Shown one piece after another: positions 58,901 to 64,000 of a stretch of DNA of 64,000 bases. Origin of the DNA: Coenobita brevimanus (Eukaryota > Arthropoda > Malacostraca > Decapoda > Coenobitidae); NCBI GenBank assembly GCA_032717465.1, contig CM064666.1, forward strand, positions 5,656,028-5,720,027, in the 5' to 3' direction. Each line of letters opens with the position of its first letter. The stretch's first letter is position 1. A model generated the notes under the pieces. The model was not told the origin of the DNA, made no database searches, and saw nothing but the letters and a program-made list of their open reading frames with translations. The translations under genes were made by a program, and so were the position numbers.

Positions 58901-59045
58901 AAGGTGGGGGCATTTATGGTTCCCCCCCCTGGGAACTCCGAGGCTGTGTGTTGTGACGCCATTATTTTTGATTTTTGGAAAAGGAAGTGTAGTGTGTACT
59001 GTGCATGTAGTTTGGTGTAGATAGAGAAATTTGTACTAGAGAGTA
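55913..59045 (-). mobile_element. LINE-C copy 1 (CR1/Jockey-type non-LTR retrotransposon)
   Basis: A minus-strand element of about 3.1 kb with a 5' region, one EN-RT gene and a short 3' UTR ending in an A-run (CCTCGCATAAAA) and a (CA)n(TA)n tail. It aligns along its whole length with copy 2 (60183-63315). The 5' border is where similarity ends, near 59045. Confidence 0.85.
56018..58962 (-). pseudogene. LINE-C copy 1 endonuclease-reverse transcriptase
   Basis: ATG at 58962 (MASQHTASEF). Endonuclease motifs: [38 protein letters not shown] and [12 protein letters not shown] motifs: [36 protein letters not shown], motif A DI-stop-KAFDRVWH at 57101, SGVPQGSVLSP and YADD near 56840. The end is QSFKRSV-type near 56030. 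Damage: one frameshift near 58470, two TAG codons (58112 and near 58085) and the TGA at 57101. Otherwise one frame from 58486 to 56018. It reverse-transcribes its own mRNA at a nicked target in active relatives. Confidence 0.85.
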
Positions 59046-59213
59046 TGCTGGCCTACTATCTGTGTAACTGAGACACTGAAAAAGTTCAGCAAAGGGGGAT
59101 GGTCAGGAACTAGTCCTGAGGGCTGATGAAACGGGAGCTCCAGCACTCCCTGTCATCAGCTTTCCATCCACCTCGGGAGTACTGCCCTGCTCGACTGGTG
59201 CTACAGTCTACTC

Positions 59214-59215
<2 letters not shown>
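59046..59215. other. Short unique stretch upstream of LINE-C copy 1
   Basis: GC-moderate sequence with no match elsewhere in the window. Confidence 0.35.
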
Positions 59216-59256
<41 letters not shown>

Positions 59257-59270
59257 CATGTATTTCTATG

Positions 59271-59355
<85 letters not shown>

Positions 59356-59360
59356 AGAGA

Positions 59361-59421
<61 letters not shown>

Positions 59422-59423
59422 GA

Positions 59424-59468
<45 letters not shown>

Positions 59469-59509
59469 TAGATAGATAGATATATATATATATATATATA
59501 TGTGTGTAT

Positions 59510-59544
<35 letters not shown>

Positions 59545-59547
59545 TAG

Positions 59548-59630
<83 letters not shown>

Positions 59631-59641
59631 GATAGATAGAT
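59216..59641. repeat. Complex (TA)n/(CT)n/(GA)n/(GATA)n array
   Basis: Alternating TA, CT, GA and GATA blocks. Confidence 0.95.
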
Positions 59642-59644
59642 CAT

Positions 59645-63315
<3,671 letters not shown>

Positions 63316-63701
63316 GCATCAGCTGTTTGTGTGTCCACTGCAGGACCGGCCTATCCCGACCGAAATGGGGCTAATACAGCCAATGTATCTCTACCAGGTG
63401 GTTTAGGCTGTCTAGTAGAGATTGTGTGTAGGGTGAGAACTGCTTGTAAGTGTAATTGTAGTGTTAGAATGGCTTTGGATGTGTGTGTAGCCTGTGAACC
63501 AAGTGTAATCGGCCCGCGCAAGCTGACTGGGTGCAATCATACTTTATATTATGCGACACAGGTTCAACCAAAGCACCCCTTGTGTCCGCCAATGCAGTAC
63601 ATGGCCTGAAAAACGCTCCCAGTGTTTATTACCCTGGTGGGGCGTTAACCTTCGTTCTTTAGTGTATGAAAACGCACAATTTACCACTGTACCACAGAGG
63701 C

Positions 63702-63703
<2 letters not shown>
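63316..63703 (-). mobile_element. tRNA-derived SINE, copy 2
   Basis: Aligns with 59645-60022. The A box TGGTACAGTGGTA (63682-63694) is kept and the B box has decayed (AAGGTTAACGCCCC). Confidence 0.7.
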
Positions 63704-63748
<45 letters not shown>

Positions 63749-63779
63749 TGTGTGTGTGTGTGTGTATACAGTATACATA

Positions 63780-63851
<72 letters not shown>
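63704..63851. repeat. (TA)n(TG)n microsatellite
   Basis: TA, TG and TA blocks. Confidence 0.97.
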
Positions 63852-63852
<1 letters not shown>

Positions 63853-63854
<2 letters not shown>

Positions 63855-64000
63855 CTACAGAGGAAGGGAAAATGAAAGACTTAGTTGTGTAGGATTTCTG
63901 ATGAACAGAAATCTTGCAGACAACATTGTTAAATTCAGCAGTGTATCTGACAGAGCAGCATTTGCTGTCATTAGACTGTGCAAAAAATGTACACTGAAAG
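63853..64000 (+). pseudogene. LINE endonuclease fragment running off the right edge
   Basis: An open plus-strand frame reads [19 protein letters not shown], then [20 protein letters not shown] and CTLK at the edge. This resembles the GFL...R.A.L.L....LK segment of APE-type endonucleases in RTE-like LINEs often labelled craniofacial-development-protein-2-like. It is a different family from LINE-A, B and C. Confidence 0.55.

Overview
This window looks like a gene-poor stretch of a large, repeat-rich arthropod genome, most likely a decapod crustacean. The evidence is the very dense (TA)n/(CA)n/(GA)n microsatellites, many non-LTR and LTR retrotransposons and Tc1-like fragments, spliced exons with GT..AG borders, and a short interstitial CCTAA (arthropod telomere-type) run. 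The species call is an inference. Nothing here is bacterial: no operons, CRISPR or rRNA.

The only host gene I can support is the 3' end of an SLC5-like sodium-coupled solute transporter on the + strand. Its exons lie at 21561-21781, 28503-28606 and 31047-31288, and their phases join exactly (GT|G, then G|GT). The 6.7-kb intron between the first two holds a 4.9-kb inverted-repeat structure (23405-28298) that encloses a broken Tc1-like transposase. A decayed duplicate of the middle exon sits at about 29020-29090.

The rest is mobile DNA, much of it nested. Positions 1-9215: an inverted-repeat element, then a CR1/L2-like LINE (LINE-A, - strand) split by a 4.3-kb DNA transposon (2051-6374). That transposon carries about 300-bp TIRs and one ~1070-codon gene with a PIN/XPG-like nuclease and an eight-cysteine C-terminal cluster (Academ-like). 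Positions 12770-18024 and 49483-55833: two copies of one Ty3/gypsy-type LTR retrotransposon whose integrase lies upstream of reverse transcriptase (Gmr1-like order). Copy 1 has lost most of RT and RNase H; copy 2 has all domains but several stops. Positions 35531-40486: a noncoding LTR element (LARD-like) inserted with a 4-bp duplication into a LINE-C fragment. Positions 47186-55833: a hAT-like element, an S1 repeat split by a TA-flanked pogo-like element, and gypsy copy 2 in the (TA)n tail of that repeat. Positions 55913-63315: two long LINE-C copies that share the same in-frame TGA in RT motif A, each followed by a tRNA-derived SINE.

Fragments of an RTE-like family (LINE-B) occur at 10850-11090, 18030-18990, 24600-24975, 34750-35381 and 41355-41760, and an endonuclease fragment of a further LINE runs off the right edge. 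An interspersed ~500-bp repeat called S1 here occurs at least eight times. All alignments and difference counts were made by eye.
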